The position numbers were made by a program, and so were the translations under genes. Shown here in pieces: positions 6,817-8,138 of a stretch of 8,138 nucleotides of DNA; position 1 is the stretch's first letter, and every line of letters starts with the position of its first letter. Where the stretch lies: the NCBI GenBank assembly GCA_031263965.1, contig JAISES010000362.1, positions 1 to 8,138 on the forward strand. The letters run 5' to 3'. Origin of the DNA: Prevotella sp. (GTDB lineage: Bacteria; Bacteroidota; Bacteroidia; Bacteroidales; Dysgonomonadaceae). Below the pieces are notes generated by a model. The model ran no database searches, was not told where the DNA came from, and was given only the letters and a program-made list of their open reading frames with translations.

Positions 6817-8138
6817 TTACCATTTAAACGTGACCGAAACACCTTCCGGACTATTCTCGAACTCCAGCAGATACGTCTTTGTCTGCCGGTCCCATGCCCC
6901 GGTCAGTTCTTCTTTCCCGTTAACCAATACGCTGACCGGTTTTCCGGGCAGTAATACCCGCGATACATTCGTTGTATTAGCCGGACTTTTGGCAATGAAA
7001 GAGTAAGAGTTTTTACCGGCCTTTTCGTCATAGATCCTGCTCGCAGCCGCCAGCACCTGAGGTTTTTGCTTGTTCTTTACCCTGTCGATATTCAGAAAAT
7101 ATGCCTGTTCACCCGGTTGTATGCTTTTTTGTTTATACACAGGCAGCTTAGGGTCGAACAAATCGATCAGGTTGCCTTTTATCAGATATGGTTTGTTGTC
7201 GATGTTCTCGTCCAGAACGGCCACTAAATCGTAAACGCCTCTTTCGAGATAAAAATTATTTTTAAACAATAATTTCCCTGCATGGGCTTTCTGTTCGTAC
7301 ATCCGTTTTACCACATCGATCAGTTGTTTGTCGTTACCGGTTTTCAGTACGAATTCTTTCGGATCGGCACGGAGAACATATACCGTTCCTTTTCCGAAGG
7401 TATATTCCCCTTCTTCGGTAGATGGGGGAATATTCATCAGTTCAAATAAGTGATTGGACGGAGCCGTATATTTGTTTTCTCCTGTGTTCCACCATTCCGA
7501 TACGGTCTGGAAAGGGTCGTCATCGCGTCCGCTGTAAACCAGGGTTCCGCCGGCCTTTACCCATTGGGCAATGTGCGTATGGGCTTCAGGCGATAATGGC
7601 TTCATATTGGAATAAGACATCAACAGGACTTTTGTTTCTGCCAAAGCCTCTTTATAACCCAGGTTTTCAATATGTACTGTTTTTATGGGCACTCCCCGTT
7701 TCAGGAACGGTAAAGCCTGCCCGTAGAAATTGGCCAGTTGAGGATCTTCATATCCTGCATGTGTGGGAAATCGTTGAAACATCAGCGAATTGGCCATTAA
7801 AACACTGATCCCGCCGGAGCCTGTAACCTTATTGCCTGATAAGGGCATGCTGTTCAGGGAATTGATCATTACCTGCATCTGAGTGGAATAATGTCTTGGA
7901 ATCCTTTCCTTTTTATCGCTGTCCCGGCTCGTTTTGTACAAGCCTTCATAAATCCGCTCGGGCCAAGGCATTACTTCATAGTTTGCAATGTTGGGATATA
8001 ATAACTGGGCAGTAAAAGTCGCCTGGTAATTTTTCTTGTAATCGACCCAATCCCTTGGCCAGTCTTCTATCGGGTCGGTGAGGAAAAACATTTTGCGTCC
8101 GGTGGGGGCAGTCATGGATTCCATCGAGCCGTATTCCA
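6817..8138 (-). CDS. C-terminal part of a large exported enzyme-like protein
   Basis: The reading frame is open to the right window edge; four codons (E-Y-G-S) precede the first methionine at 8124, which is therefore unlikely to be the true start. Numbering from that methionine, 435 residues are visible. Residues 1-60 (FFLTDPIEDWPRDW, then YEVMPWPERIYEG) look like the end of a catalytic barrel. Residues about 105-260 form an alpha/beta region with KVLLMSYSNMKPLSPE (165-180) and WVKAGGTLVYSGRDDDPF (188-205), a pattern seen in class I glutamine-amidotransferase-like or beta-galactosidase trimerisation domains; no catalytic cysteine of an amidotransferase is visible (the fragment has no cysteine). 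Residues about 385-435 end in a small beta domain (VSVLVNGKEEL, VSVTFKW) common at the C-terminus of glycosidases. This suggests a GH42-like barrel/Rossmann/beta-sandwich layout. The family was not recognised, and substrate and signal peptide cannot be judged. Confidence 0.75.
   Translation of the reverse strand, partial: EYGSMESMTAPTGRKMFFLTDPIEDWPRDWVDYKKNYQATFTAQLLYPNIANYEVMPWPERIYEGLYKTSRDSDKKERIPRHYSTQMQVMINSLNSMPLSGNKVTGSGGISVLMANSLMFQRFPTHAGYEDPQLANFYGQALPFLKRGVPIKTVHIENLGYKEALAETKVLLMSYSNMKPLSPEAHTHIAQWVKAGGTLVYSGRDDDPFQTVSEWWNTGENKYTAPSNHLFELMNIPPSTEEGEYTFGKGTVYVLRADPKEFVLKTGNDKQLIDVVKRMYEQKAHAGKLLFKNNFYLERGVYDLVAVLDENIDNKPYLIKGNLIDLFDPKLPVYKQKSIQPGEQAYFLNIDRVKNKQKPQVLAAASRIYDEKAGKNSYSFIAKSPANTTNVSRVLLPGKPVSVLVNGKEELTGAWDRQTKTYLLEFENSPEGVSVTFKW

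Overview
The window looks like part of a carbohydrate-utilisation gene cluster from the phylum Bacteroidota, most likely the order Bacteroidales. The basis is a run of exported glycan-active enzymes on one strand (a GH92 mannosidase, a DUF4964/5127/4965/1793 'glutaminase A-like' lipoprotein and a lipoprotein mutarotase), A-rich start regions without clear Shine-Dalgarno sequences, and coding DNA of middling G+C (27/60 in one line counted by hand) beside much more AT-rich spacers. The genus cannot be read from the sequence. No SusC/SusD pair, regulator, RNA gene, transposase or CRISPR array is present, so this is only a fragment of any polysaccharide utilisation locus.

Layout: all genes are on the minus strand, so transcription runs from high to low coordinates. 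First comes the 3' part of a large protein cut by the right window edge (6817-8138), with a glutamine-amidotransferase/beta-galactosidase-trimerisation-like region and a C-terminal beta-rich tail. After 145 bp comes an 832-residue lipoprotein of the glutaminase A-like family (4173-6671). A 273-bp spacer follows, most of it filled by a nested palindromic element (3955-4152). Then come a GH92 alpha-mannosidase (1611-3899) and, only 26 bp on, an aldose 1-epimerase lipoprotein (445-1584). The last 444 bp (1-444) are non-coding, very AT-rich, and carry a pure CT dinucleotide microsatellite of 31 units.

How the genes may work together: the GH92 enzyme keeps the catalytic acid, the catalytic base and the +1-subsite residues expected of a Ca2+-dependent exo-alpha-1,2-mannosidase. 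It should trim alpha-mannose from N-glycan or yeast-mannan type chains in the cell envelope. GH92 enzymes invert, so the product is beta-mannose; the adjacent exported mutarotase could speed its equilibration before uptake. The glutaminase-like protein and the truncated upstream protein probably act on the same glycan or glycopeptide, but their reactions cannot be read from the sequence.

The least explained signals are non-coding: the 198-bp nested inverted-repeat element between two of the enzyme genes, whose hairpin arms are each built from three phased CACTGAG units, and the long (CT)31 tract downstream of the last gene. No wholly new multi-gene system is evident.
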